From the NCBI RefSeq assembly GCF_018381315.1, contig NZ_JAGZSD010000002.1:62001-126000 (forward strand): a stretch of DNA of 64,000 nt, in the 5' to 3' direction. The notes beneath the pieces are model-generated. The model had not been told where the DNA came from. It was given only the letters and a program-made list of their open reading frames with translations, and ran no database searches. A program made the translations under genes and the position numbers. The DNA is from Anaerostipes sp. (GTDB lineage: Bacteria > Bacillota > Clostridia > Lachnospirales > Lachnospiraceae). Below, piece by piece: positions 26,041 through 35,105 of this stretch (its first letter is position 1; each line of letters starts with the position of its first letter).

Positions 26041-26069
26041 AGTATAAAACTTGCCGGTATAGTTTGCAA
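26041..26069 (-). promoter_or_regulatory. Promoter of gtrA/PIG-L (minus strand)
   Basis: On the minus strand TTGCAA (26064-26069), 17-base spacer, TATACT (26041-26046), about 47 bases ahead of the gtrA start. Confidence 0.6.
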
Positions 26070-26134
26070 GAATGTGAAGTTTTTCTTACAATATTAAGAT
26101 ATAACTAAAAATACGTTAAATAATTGACAACTTA

Positions 26135-26143
26135 TGGTATAAT
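26135..26143 (+). promoter_or_regulatory. Extended -10 promoter of the YfhO genes
   Basis: TGG followed by TATAAT (26138-26143), 45 bases before the first YfhO start. The -35 position (GTTAAA, 26115-26120) is weak. A perfect TTGACA at 26124-26129 is only 8 bases from the -10 and cannot serve it. Confidence 0.55.
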
Positions 26144-26188
26144 AAACGAATACTTTAGTTTTGAGGCATTTTAGGATAGGTGGTTTAA

Positions 26189-28834
26189 ATGAGAGAGAAT
26201 AAAAAATTTAAAAGTATATTAATCTACACAGGAATATTTGCTGTAATATCCTGTATTGTATTTTATCCTATGTATCAGAGCGGGAAATCCCTTGTCTGGA
26301 CTTCAATGGCAGGTGACGGATTAAGCCAGCATTTGAACTCACTGGCTTACTGGGGCGAATATCTTAGGGCTTTCTTTGCGAATCTTTTTGCAGGACATCC
26401 TTCCGTTCCTATGTGGGATATGAGCCTTGGCTATGGTGGGGATATATTGTCAACATTAAATTATTATGCCATTGGTGATCCGCTCAACCTGATATATGCG
26501 TTTGTTTCCAAAAAGAACACAGAGTATCTGTATGACTTTATGATTATTTTCAGAATGTATCTTGCGGGATTGTCTTTTATGGCATATTGTTTCTATATGA
26601 AAAAAGGGCACAGGGCAGCGGTATTCGGTTCCCTGATTTATGTTTTTACAGGGTTTACACTGTGGGCGGGCATCCGGCATCCGTTTTTTCTTAATCCGCT
26701 GATCTATCTCCCTCTGCTTTTGATGGGGGCTGAAAAGATATTTAAAAAAGAAAAACCTTTTGTCTTTATTATCTCCGTATGCATTTCGGCAATGAGCAAC
26801 TATTATTTTCTTTATATGCTGACTGTATTTACAGTTTTATATGCTCTGATCCGCTTTTTTTCTTATGTCCGCGAAAATTATTTAACGAATTTTTTTAGGA
26901 TAGTGGGCAGGTTTTTGGGATACTATCTTTTGGGGCTGGGTCTTTCTGCGGTCATTCTGCTGCCGTCAGTCATAGGGTTTCTTGGAAATGGAAGAAGCAG
27001 TGAAAATATATCAGTGGGAATGTTCTATCCAATGCGGTATTACAGCCGTGTCTTACTGAACTTTGTTGGCTTTGGAAATTCCGGGAATTCTGTCTCTTTA
27101 AGTTTTGTCCCTATGGCCGGATTAGCTGTTCTTTTACTTTTTGCGGCCAAGAACAAAGATAAAAAATATACCCCTCTCAAAGTTGCATTTGGATTGGCTG
27201 TCATATTTCTCAGTGTGAAAGTATTTGGTTATGGGCTGAATGGCTTTGCATATGTAACAAACCGCTGGACGTTTGTTATTGGATTTGTTGTTGCATATAT
27301 TTTTGTGGAAATGTATCCGAGGCTGTTTTCTATGACCAGCAGAGAAAAGTGGCTTGTCGGAATTGGAATAGCCCTGCTGGCTGTTTACAGTGTAATAGCC
27401 CAAAAATTTGTCGGGGGAGGATTCTATACACATGGTTCTAACAGTGCTGTTATTGCATTGGCAGGAAGTTTTCTGTGTATCTGTCTGATTCAGAAAATTG
27501 GTTCATCCTATCAAAGTGTGGTCAGTTCTATAATGGTAGCTTTGCTGATCATCGGCAGTCTGGGTATACATTCTTATTATCGATTTGGCCCCAGGAAAGG
27601 AAAGTATACAGAAGCATTTATGGACAGTGGAAAAGGGTATGACTCTCTGGTGGATGACTCGGCAAAGCTTCTGAAAAGTACAGGAGATACCGGTGTTTTC
27701 CGCGTAAATACCAACCAGAGCCTGAATCATAATTATGGACAGGCTGCCCATTTAAATACAGTAAATAACTATTATAGTGTGACAAACGGAAATGTAGGAA
27801 AGACGGTAGAAAGCTTTCAAACCTTAAATCTGACCTATTTATTTAAGTTCAAAGGGCTGGATCACAGGATTGGGCTGTATGGATTAAACGGAGTTAAATA
27901 TATTTCCGTGGAAAACAATAAAAATGCATCAGAAGCCTGGAAAAAGAAAGGGTTTGAACCGATAACCATAAAAAACGGGAAACTGCTTTTGAAAAACCGG
28001 TACGCCCTCCCGTTTGGATATTCCTATGATTCCTATATTACATCAGAGGAATACAAAAAGATGAATGGGATCGAGAGAGAACAGGCTATGCTCCAGAGCG
28101 TCGTTCTTAATGAAAAAGAGCCGCAAATTCAGAGGGGCAATCCGGCTTTTTCGATTACAAAGAAAAATATCAAGTTAGAAAGAAAATCTATCAAGGTAAA
28201 AAAACGGTATCAGATGATGCAGTTAGATCTGGATATTGTTCCGGGGGAAGATAATTATCTCTATATAAAGGGATTGGAATATGAGAATGATAGAAAAGGA
28301 AAGAATACGTATTTTATAACACTGTTAGGCCAGGGCTGGAGACAGGAACTGAGGATTCAGCAGAAAGGAAGCAGCTATTCTTTTGGGAGAAAGGATTATA
28401 TACTGCATCTTGGAAAGCTGAAGGATAAGTCGCTCAGTATTATTTTTAATAAACGCGGGAAATATAAAGTAGATGATTTGAAGATTCTGGCTGTAAACCA
28501 AAAAGAAACTTTGCACCGGCTGAAGCGGCTGAAGGAAAGAGGTGTTATGAAACAGGCCTCATATAAGGACAACAACTTTTCGGGGAAGATCTTTGTCGGG
28601 GAAAATAGAATGCTGTGCATCCCTATTCCGTATTCTGCGGGATGGAAGGCACAGGACAACGGCAAAGATATGAAGATAAAAAAAGTAAACGGTATGTATA
28701 TGGGCTGGCTGCTGACGCCGGGAGAACATGAGATCCGGATGACTTACCGGACGCCTGGACTTGTACCGGGTGCTGCAATCAGTATATTTACCCTTGGCCT
28801 GCTTTTGGTATTGTGGAAACGAAGAAGGTTCTAA
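26189..28834 (+). CDS. YfhO-family membrane protein 1
   Basis: An 881-residue protein with about twelve transmembrane segments (roughly 10-480), a large soluble region (about 480-855) and a final transmembrane helix. The YfhO signature MAGDGLSQHLNSLAYWGEYL and MSLGYGGDILSTLNYYAIGDP is near the N-terminus. YfhO proteins are GT-C-like enzymes proposed to transfer sugars from lipid carriers to cell-wall polymers or to be needed for teichoic-acid glycosylation. It is followed 16 bases later by a close paralogue and lies divergent to gtrA. Confidence 0.88.
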   Translation: MRENKKFKSILIYTGIFAVISCIVFYPMYQSGKSLVWTSMAGDGLSQHLNSLAYWGEYLRAFFANLFAGHPSVPMWDMSLGYGGDILSTLNYYAIGDPLNLIYAFVSKKNTEYLYDFMIIFRMYLAGLSFMAYCFYMKKGHRAAVFGSLIYVFTGFTLWAGIRHPFFLNPLIYLPLLLMGAEKIFKKEKPFVFIISVCISAMSNYYFLYMLTVFTVLYALIRFFSYVRENYLTNFFRIVGRFLGYYLLGLGLSAVILLPSVIGFLGNGRSSENISVGMFYPMRYYSRVLLNFVGFGNSGNSVSLSFVPMAGLAVLLLFAAKNKDKKYTPLKVAFGLAVIFLSVKVFGYGLNGFAYVTNRWTFVIGFVVAYIFVEMYPRLFSMTSREKWLVGIGIALLAVYSVIAQKFVGGGFYTHGSNSAVIALAGSFLCICLIQKIGSSYQSVVSSIMVALLIIGSLGIHSYYRFGPRKGKYTEAFMDSGKGYDSLVDDSAKLLKSTGDTGVFRVNTNQSLNHNYGQAAHLNTVNNYYSVTNGNVGKTVESFQTLNLTYLFKFKGLDHRIGLYGLNGVKYISVENNKNASEAWKKKGFEPITIKNGKLLLKNRYALPFGYSYDSYITSEEYKKMNGIEREQAMLQSVVLNEKEPQIQRGNPAFSITKKNIKLERKSIKVKKRYQMMQLDLDIVPGEDNYLYIKGLEYENDRKGKNTYFITLLGQGWRQELRIQQKGSSYSFGRKDYILHLGKLKDKSLSIIFNKRGKYKVDDLKILAVNQKETLHRLKRLKERGVMKQASYKDNNFSGKIFVGENRMLCIPIPYSAGWKAQDNGKDMKIKKVNGMYMGWLLTPGEHEIRMTYRTPGLVPGAAISIFTLGLLLVLWKRRRF

Positions 28835-28850
28835 AAGGAGCGACAGAGAT

Positions 28851-31517
28851 ATGACATCACAAAAGAGTACAAAGAAATATTATTTTTTATATTTCATATT
28901 ATTTATTGTAATGTGTTTTGCGGCATTTTATCCATTTATTGCTGAAGGCAAATCTTTTATCTGGGCTGCAGGCGTAGAAGACGGGCTGACACAGCATTTT
29001 GAATCATTGGCCTACTGGGGACATTATCTGCGGGAAGCGGTCAAAAGTATTTTATCAGGCCATCCGTCATTTCCAATGTGGAATATGAGTCTGGGCTATG
29101 GCGGGGACATTTTGTCCACCCTGAATTATTATGCCATAGGAGATCCTTTGAATCTTCTCTATATATTTGTGCCCATGAAGCAGACTGAATCTATGTATAC
29201 TTTTATGATTCTGTTGCGTATGTTTTTAGCAGGGACGGCCTTTATGGCTTATTGCAGAAAGATGAACAAGAATCATTTTGCCTCAGTCATGGGGGCACTG
29301 GTTTATGTGTTCTGCGGCTTCATTTTCCGGTCAGGTCTCAGACATCCGTTTTTCATCAATCCGATGATTTATTTTCCTTTGCTGTGTCTTGGCGTTGAAA
29401 AAATTTATAAAAAGGAACGGCCATATCTGTTTATTGCAGTCACAGCGGTAGCATCCATGAGCAATTTTTATTTCTTATATATGCTGACGATTTTTACTGT
29501 TATTTATGCGTTGATCCGGTTTTATCAATATTATTCCAAAGATAAATTAAAGAATTTTTTTGTGCTTCTCAGAAGATTCGCGGGATATTATATTCTGGGG
29601 GTAGCGCTGTCAGCTGTGATTCTTTTGCCTGCAGTTTATGGATTTTTAGGAAACGGGCGGGGAGGCGGACAGGTCCATAATCTGATCGCATATCCTTTCA
29701 AATATTATATTTTGTTTCTGGAGAATTTTGTTGGGTACGGAAACAGCGGCCAGTCGACAAATGTGGGATTCATCCCCATCGCGGGCATTGTTGTTCTGTT
29801 CCTGATGTATTCACGCAGAATGAAACATAAAAAATATAAAATGGCGTTTTTGGGATGCATTATATTTCTGGCACTTCCGGTTTTTGGATTTATCTTTAAT
29901 GGTTTTTCCTATGTGACAAACCGGTGGAACTTCGTCTTTACTTTTATCATTGCATTGCTGGTGTCAGAAATGTATCCGAGACTTTTTTACATGTCTAAAC
30001 GCCAGATTATCGGAATTTTAATCGGCATCTCTATCTATAATTTGATCATAAGAGTGGCTGAACTGAGCAAACCGGAAGTTTTCAAAAATGACGGGGCTTA
30101 TATTGCAGGAATTTTTCTGTTTTTATTTTATCTGGTACTATTGTACTTCCAGTGGAAAGGCATGGACAGCAAAAGCATGGCTACCAGAATTGTCATATCT
30201 GTGTTAGTTGTGATCAGTATAGGAGTTCACGGATTTTACCGCTTTGGAGACGGCGGAAGAAATTATATCAGTGAGTTTCTGGACAAGGGGGAAGCCATAA
30301 AGCTTTTATCCTCGGATGAAAATAAACAGCTGAAAAAGCAGGCCGGCAGCCAGATGGTCAGGGTGCACAATGAAACGCAGAGGTTTCATAATTACGGCGT
30401 GCTGGATGAATTAAATACAGTTAGTGCCTACTACAGTATTATTCCGAAAGAGACCATGGAAACGGTGCGGAGTTATGAGACACTGGGGATGCAGTATGCG
30501 GACAAATATCATGGCGTGGATCTGAGGCAGGGGCTTTTAAGTCTTGCATCTGTTAAATATATTATGGTGCCGGAAACAGAAAGCCTGAAGGGCTGCCGCC
30601 TGCTTCATGAGTCAGAAGGCATCAGGCTTTATGAAAATCCATATGCCCTGCCGTTTGGATATACGTACGACTCATGGATCAGCCAGAAGGATTATGATTC
30701 TATGAACGGAGCAGAGCGTGAACAGGCAATGATTAAGTCAGCAGTTCTTGATGAAGGAGTACAGGATCTGAAAAAACAGGACAGTTCCTCAGTACAGACT
30801 GCACAGAAAAAACTTTCCGGCAGAAAGAGTCTGTCTGTCAATAGGGGAGGAAGGACAGAAAAGTATCGTTTAAAACTGGACTCTAATAAAGAGAATTATA
30901 TCTATATTAAGAATCTGCGGTATAGTCCTCTGACAAAAAATAAATCGAATATGTCAGACATTGCTTTGAAAGGGAAAAAGGGAAACAAAGGAATCGATGT
31001 CATGGATGGTTCAAATGAAAAGCATATCTATATCCAGGATAAGATGAGTTCCTATTATTTCGGACGTCATGATTATTTGATGAAAATATCTGGTGACGGA
31101 GACTTTGAGGTGAATTTTTTAAGCTCCGGCACATATAGTTTAGAGTCTGTTTCGCTGATCACTGTAAATCCTGTGACTATGCAGAAAGAGCTGAAAAAAA
31201 GGAAAAGAAACTCACTGAAGAATATTATCTACAAAGATAATGTGTTCTCAGGTGAGATTGAGACTAAGAAAACAAAATTGTTATGTATTCCAATAGCATA
31301 TTCTAAAGGATGGTCGGCAAAAGTTGACGGCAAGAAGGCGGAAATTTTAAAGACCAACGGTATGTATATGGGTGTAGTCCTTAAACCCGGAAAGCATAAG
31401 ATCACTTTAGACTATAGGACCCCGTGGCTGATTCCGGGAGTTGTGATCAGTATAACTGCCGGAATGATCTTTCTTATTTATATAGTAGTATCCAGAAGGA
31501 AGAGGAGAAGAGTATGA
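28851..31517 (+). CDS. YfhO-family membrane protein 2
   Basis: An 888-residue paralogue of the preceding protein with the same layout: N-terminal polytopic domain, soluble domain (about 490-855), last transmembrane helix and an RRKRRR tail. It shares GVEDGLTQHFESLAYWGHYL, MSLGYGGDILSTLNYYAIGD and the PFGYTYDSWIS region, pointing to tandem duplication. The ATG at 28851 has AAAGGAG 10 bases ahead; an in-frame ATG at 28761 inside the first gene is rejected. Its stop overlaps the start of the subtilase gene (ATGA). Confidence 0.88.
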   Translation: MTSQKSTKKYYFLYFILFIVMCFAAFYPFIAEGKSFIWAAGVEDGLTQHFESLAYWGHYLREAVKSILSGHPSFPMWNMSLGYGGDILSTLNYYAIGDPLNLLYIFVPMKQTESMYTFMILLRMFLAGTAFMAYCRKMNKNHFASVMGALVYVFCGFIFRSGLRHPFFINPMIYFPLLCLGVEKIYKKERPYLFIAVTAVASMSNFYFLYMLTIFTVIYALIRFYQYYSKDKLKNFFVLLRRFAGYYILGVALSAVILLPAVYGFLGNGRGGGQVHNLIAYPFKYYILFLENFVGYGNSGQSTNVGFIPIAGIVVLFLMYSRRMKHKKYKMAFLGCIIFLALPVFGFIFNGFSYVTNRWNFVFTFIIALLVSEMYPRLFYMSKRQIIGILIGISIYNLIIRVAELSKPEVFKNDGAYIAGIFLFLFYLVLLYFQWKGMDSKSMATRIVISVLVVISIGVHGFYRFGDGGRNYISEFLDKGEAIKLLSSDENKQLKKQAGSQMVRVHNETQRFHNYGVLDELNTVSAYYSIIPKETMETVRSYETLGMQYADKYHGVDLRQGLLSLASVKYIMVPETESLKGCRLLHESEGIRLYENPYALPFGYTYDSWISQKDYDSMNGAEREQAMIKSAVLDEGVQDLKKQDSSSVQTAQKKLSGRKSLSVNRGGRTEKYRLKLDSNKENYIYIKNLRYSPLTKNKSNMSDIALKGKKGNKGIDVMDGSNEKHIYIQDKMSSYYFGRHDYLMKISGDGDFEVNFLSSGTYSLESVSLITVNPVTMQKELKKRKRNSLKNIIYKDNVFSGEIETKKTKLLCIPIAYSKGWSAKVDGKKAEILKTNGMYMGVVLKPGKHKITLDYRTPWLIPGVVISITAGMIFLIYIVVSRRKRRRV

Positions 31518-33493
31518 GAAAAGCAATAAGCATGCTGACAGCAGCCTGTCTTGCAGGCAGCCTTATTTTTGTTCAGCCCGAGACAAAGACAGTCCGGGCC
31601 GATGAGACTGAAAGTACTTCAGTATCTGTAACAGATCCAAATGAATATAAGACCAAAGAAGTCATTGTTAAATTTAAAGATAATGTGTCAGAGACAAAAA
31701 AGGAAAATATTATAGACGAGGCACCGGGTGATGCTGAACAAGTATCCGGGAATGTAGCGGTAGTAAAAGCAGATACAAAAAAAGAAACAGCAGCCGCAGT
31801 AAAGCAACTGGATCAAAATGATGATGTAGAATATGTACAGCCTAACTATGTCTATCGGCTGGTGGACGGAAATGGCAGAGTGTCAGAAAAAGAGACAGCC
31901 ATGAAAACAGCTGGAGTCAATGATCCCTTTTTTTATGCACAGTGGGGGATTTATAACTATGGAACAAACCTCACAGACTATGTCCGTGCTCAGAATGGGG
32001 GACAGGGTATTACGATTCCGCAGAAAAAGGGCCTAGATATTAACGTAAAGAATCTATGGAAACAGCTCAACAAAAAAAATACAAGAAACGTTATTGTGGC
32101 CAACATTGATACGGGAATTGATTATACAAGCAAGGATCTGAAATCTGTAATGTGGAAGAATCCGAAGGAAAAAAAGAACGGAAAAGACAGTGACAAAAAC
32201 GGTTATAAAGATGATATATATGGCTGGAATTTCTATGATAATAATAACAAAGTTTTTTCAAACAGGGCTTACAGCTATAGTTTTTATGAGGATGATCATG
32301 GAACTCACGGAGCAGGAACTATCGCTGCAGTACGAAACAATGGCTATGGGATTGCAGGGATTGCTTCAGGCACCAATGTAAAGATTATGGCCATAAAAGC
32401 TTTGGGAGGAAGAAGAGGTGAAGGTACGACACTGAGTGTCATCAAAGGTATTAAATATGCCAAAAAGATGGGGGCAAAAATCTGTAATTTCAGCTTTGGG
32501 TCTTATCAAAATGACAAGATGCTCAGAGATCTCATTAAGGAGAGCAAGGATATGCTGTTTATCTGTGCTGCGGGAAATGAGAGAAATAACAATGACAGAT
32601 ACCCCGCTTATCCGGCCAGTTATAATTACAGTAATGTAGTATCTGTTGCGAACCTTGATTATACAGGATCCTTGGAGAGTTCCTCAAACTATGGTAAGAA
32701 AAGGGTGCTGCTGGCAGCACCGGGGACGGATATTCTCAGTCTTGGAGTGGATGAACGGGGATTGGTTGAGACCGGAACCTCTATGGCAGCACCCATGGTG
32801 ACTGGTACGGCAGCGCTGATCTACGCTAAATATCCGGGGATAACACCATCCATGGTTAAAAATGCTTTAAAGCGCGGAGCGTCCAGGATCAGCAGCCTGA
32901 ATGGGAAAGTGGCATCCGGCGGATATTTGAATGCGGAGAAAACTGTGAATTCAAACTACTATCCGCCATATATTACAGTAAAAACGGCACAGAAGAAAAA
33001 CTACTCTTTAGCGAGGGTAAGCGCGAAAAAGAGAGGCAGTGCAGCAGTTACAGCAGTTAAATACATAAAGGGGAAGAAGACTTCGGCTTACTTTTCTAAT
33101 GGAAAAAAGGGATATACTATAAAGAATGGAACGATCAAAGTCAAAAAGACAGGATATTATACAATTTATGCAAGGGACAGTGCAGGGAACCAGACAGTAA
33201 AAACAGTAAAGATTACAGCAGGAAAACCGCCAAAGCTTAAAGTCAAAGTGTATAAAAAGAACCGAACAAAAGCAAAGGTACAAATAAAAGTATCCGATGA
33301 GAGTAAAAAGACATTAAAGATAAGGTATGCGAAAGGGAAAAAAGCTGCGTCATACTTTAAGCAGGGAAAAAAAGGGAAGAAACTGAAAAATAAAAAAGGA
33401 AGTGCAAGTTTTCAGGGAAGAAGAGGAAAGTACTATACTGTATATATCACCGATCAGTGTGGGAATGAGAAAATAAAAAAGGTGAAAATTTAG
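31514..33493 (+). CDS. Secreted subtilisin-like serine protease (S8)
   Basis: A 659-residue exported protease. Signal peptide 1-29 (cleavage likely after VRA), I9-like propeptide (about 45-115), S8 domain with catalytic Asp199 (VANIDTGID), His262 (DDHGTHGAG), oxyanion Asn355 (CAAGN) and Ser423 (GTSMAAP). The C-terminus has two related basic domains of ~75-85 residues (about 490-575 and 580-659), each with Lys-rich GKK..YF..GKKG and an ending like YTVYITDQCGN, perhaps wall-binding. There is no LPXTG. The ATG at 31514 overlaps the YfhO stop, so it is translationally coupled; an upstream in-frame ATG at 31424 is rejected. Confidence 0.9.
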   Translation: MRKAISMLTAACLAGSLIFVQPETKTVRADETESTSVSVTDPNEYKTKEVIVKFKDNVSETKKENIIDEAPGDAEQVSGNVAVVKADTKKETAAAVKQLDQNDDVEYVQPNYVYRLVDGNGRVSEKETAMKTAGVNDPFFYAQWGIYNYGTNLTDYVRAQNGGQGITIPQKKGLDINVKNLWKQLNKKNTRNVIVANIDTGIDYTSKDLKSVMWKNPKEKKNGKDSDKNGYKDDIYGWNFYDNNNKVFSNRAYSYSFYEDDHGTHGAGTIAAVRNNGYGIAGIASGTNVKIMAIKALGGRRGEGTTLSVIKGIKYAKKMGAKICNFSFGSYQNDKMLRDLIKESKDMLFICAAGNERNNNDRYPAYPASYNYSNVVSVANLDYTGSLESSSNYGKKRVLLAAPGTDILSLGVDERGLVETGTSMAAPMVTGTAALIYAKYPGITPSMVKNALKRGASRISSLNGKVASGGYLNAEKTVNSNYYPPYITVKTAQKKNYSLARVSAKKRGSAAVTAVKYIKGKKTSAYFSNGKKGYTIKNGTIKVKKTGYYTIYARDSAGNQTVKTVKITAGKPPKLKVKVYKKNRTKAKVQIKVSDESKKTLKIRYAKGKKAASYFKQGKKGKKLKNKKGSASFQGRRGKYYTVYITDQCGNEKIKKVKI

Positions 33494-33551
33494 TTCATAG
33501 TAAAAAAATGTCGTATTTTGTATGATATGTTAAGGGAATTAGTCAAAAATG

Positions 33552-33580
33552 TTGTAGAAATGTTACTTTTGTGATAAAAT
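33552..33580 (+). promoter_or_regulatory. Promoter of the Big_2-GDPD gene
   Basis: TTGTAG (33552-33557), 17-base spacer, TAAAAT (33575-33580) with TGA directly ahead (extended -10), 79 bases before the coding start. Confidence 0.5.
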
Positions 33581-33658
33581 AGGGAATCAGAGAGATAGGG
33601 CTTGGATGGGGGACAGTAATTTATTGTTCAGCTTGAGAGAGAAAGTATGAGGTGTAGT

Positions 33659-35053
33659 ATGAAAAAGCTAAAATTTTTATTGCGAACGGCATCATTGTGT
33701 ATGGCGTTTATTTTGATGGGATCAATTAGTGTATCAGCGAAGACTCCAAAGGTAAAAAAGATAAAATTTTCTAATGTGTCATCAAAAAAGACCCTGTACA
33801 GGGGCACAACAAAAAAGTTCACAGTAAAAATAACTCCGTCAAAAGCAAAAAGCAGAAAACTTCAGTGGTATTCCAGTAACAAAAAGGTGGCCACTGTCAG
33901 TTCAAAAGGAACTGTAACAGCTAAGAAAAATGGTACAGCCTATATAACAGCCAGAGTAAAGTCACAGAAATCAAAAAAGGTAAGATGTAAGGTTACAGTT
34001 AAAACTAAAAAAGTTTCTAAAGTTTCCTTTAACACAAGTAAAGTTGTTTTGCAGCAGGGAAAATACTATACTAGAAAACCTTCAGTATCACCATCTTATG
34101 CCTATAATAAAAAGGTTACATATAAGTCATCCAATACAAAGGTGGTAACTGTTAATTCTTCCGGTAAGATTTATGCAAAAGGGCAGGGGACTGCAACCAT
34201 TACGGCAACATCAGCAGATGGATCTAAGAAGAAATCAAGTTACCCGGTGCGGGTGATCGGTAAAATAACAAGTAATCCAAGCAGTGGGACTAAGTTTGTT
34301 GCACATCGCGGACTTAGTTCACAGGCACCAGAAAATACGGTGAAAGCATTCGAGCTTGCAGGAGATGCGGGATTTTGGGGAGCTGAAACCGACATTCGAA
34401 AGACAAGTGACGGGGCATTTGTGGCAATGCATGATGCTACATTTAAAAGAATGTGCGGAGAAAATAAAAGACCTGAAGATATGACAGCAGACGAGATTCG
34501 TAAACTTAAAATTATTAGTGGCAGCAATTATACGAAATATAAAAATGATTCTGATGCCAATAAGGTTGCATTTTTGGAAGACTATTTAAAGGTATGTAAA
34601 GAAAAGGATATGGTTCCGGTTATTGAGATTAAAATGGAGTATGCGCCTGATGGTAATGTTACAAGGAACAATATGCAGGATATCGTGCAGTCAGACATGA
34701 AGGAACTGAATAAGCAAGTTCAAGATATAATGGGTGAAAAAGATTATATATTCATAGCATTTGACTTGGAGACTATGGTTCAAATGAATAAAGTAATTCA
34801 TGCTGAAACTCTGCCAAATGTTTCAATTCAGCATGTGGTAAACTATGCTAATACAGGTAACATAAATTATTATAAGAATCGGGGTTTTGCATTGGATTGT
34901 GATTATACCAGCACTTCTGGGGCAACGATTGATAGGTTTATGAAAGCAGGTATACCAGTAAATGTGTGGGTTGTAGACGACGAAGAGAAAGTATGGGACT
35001 TTATCAATAAAAAAGTGGATTATATAACAACGAATAAGAAATTCTGGTCATAA
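33659..35053 (+). CDS. Secreted Big_2 / glycerophosphodiester phosphodiesterase fusion
   Basis: A 464-residue exported protein: signal peptide 1-27 (ending VSA), two bacterial Ig-like Big_2 domains (about 30-115 and 118-200, with WYSSNKKVATVSSKGTVTAK and YKSSNTKVVTVNSSGKIYAK), then a GDPD TIM barrel with HRG (216-218), metal ligands in ETDIR (243-247) and His258 (MHDAT). GDPDs split glycerophosphodiesters; outside the cell a target could be glycerol-phosphate teichoic acid or phospholipid head groups. The ATG at 33659 has GAGGTG close ahead; an ATG at 33647 is also possible. Base use is AT-rich, like the polysaccharide locus that follows. Confidence 0.88.
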   Translation: MKKLKFLLRTASLCMAFILMGSISVSAKTPKVKKIKFSNVSSKKTLYRGTTKKFTVKITPSKAKSRKLQWYSSNKKVATVSSKGTVTAKKNGTAYITARVKSQKSKKVRCKVTVKTKKVSKVSFNTSKVVLQQGKYYTRKPSVSPSYAYNKKVTYKSSNTKVVTVNSSGKIYAKGQGTATITATSADGSKKKSSYPVRVIGKITSNPSSGTKFVAHRGLSSQAPENTVKAFELAGDAGFWGAETDIRKTSDGAFVAMHDATFKRMCGENKRPEDMTADEIRKLKIISGSNYTKYKNDSDANKVAFLEDYLKVCKEKDMVPVIEIKMEYAPDGNVTRNNMQDIVQSDMKELNKQVQDIMGEKDYIFIAFDLETMVQMNKVIHAETLPNVSIQHVVNYANTGNINYYKNRGFALDCDYTSTSGATIDRFMKAGIPVNVWVVDDEEKVWDFINKKVDYITTNKKFWS

Positions 35054-35105
35054 AAATAATTTTATTATTATATCTATGAAACAGACATAATGGGGAGGAC
35101 GGATT

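Noticed and set aside
26124..26143. TTGACA plus TATAAT ahead of the first YfhO gene as a classic promoter
   Set aside because: The spacing is only 8 bases, so the TTGACA cannot be the -35 of that -10; an extended -10 reading is more plausible.
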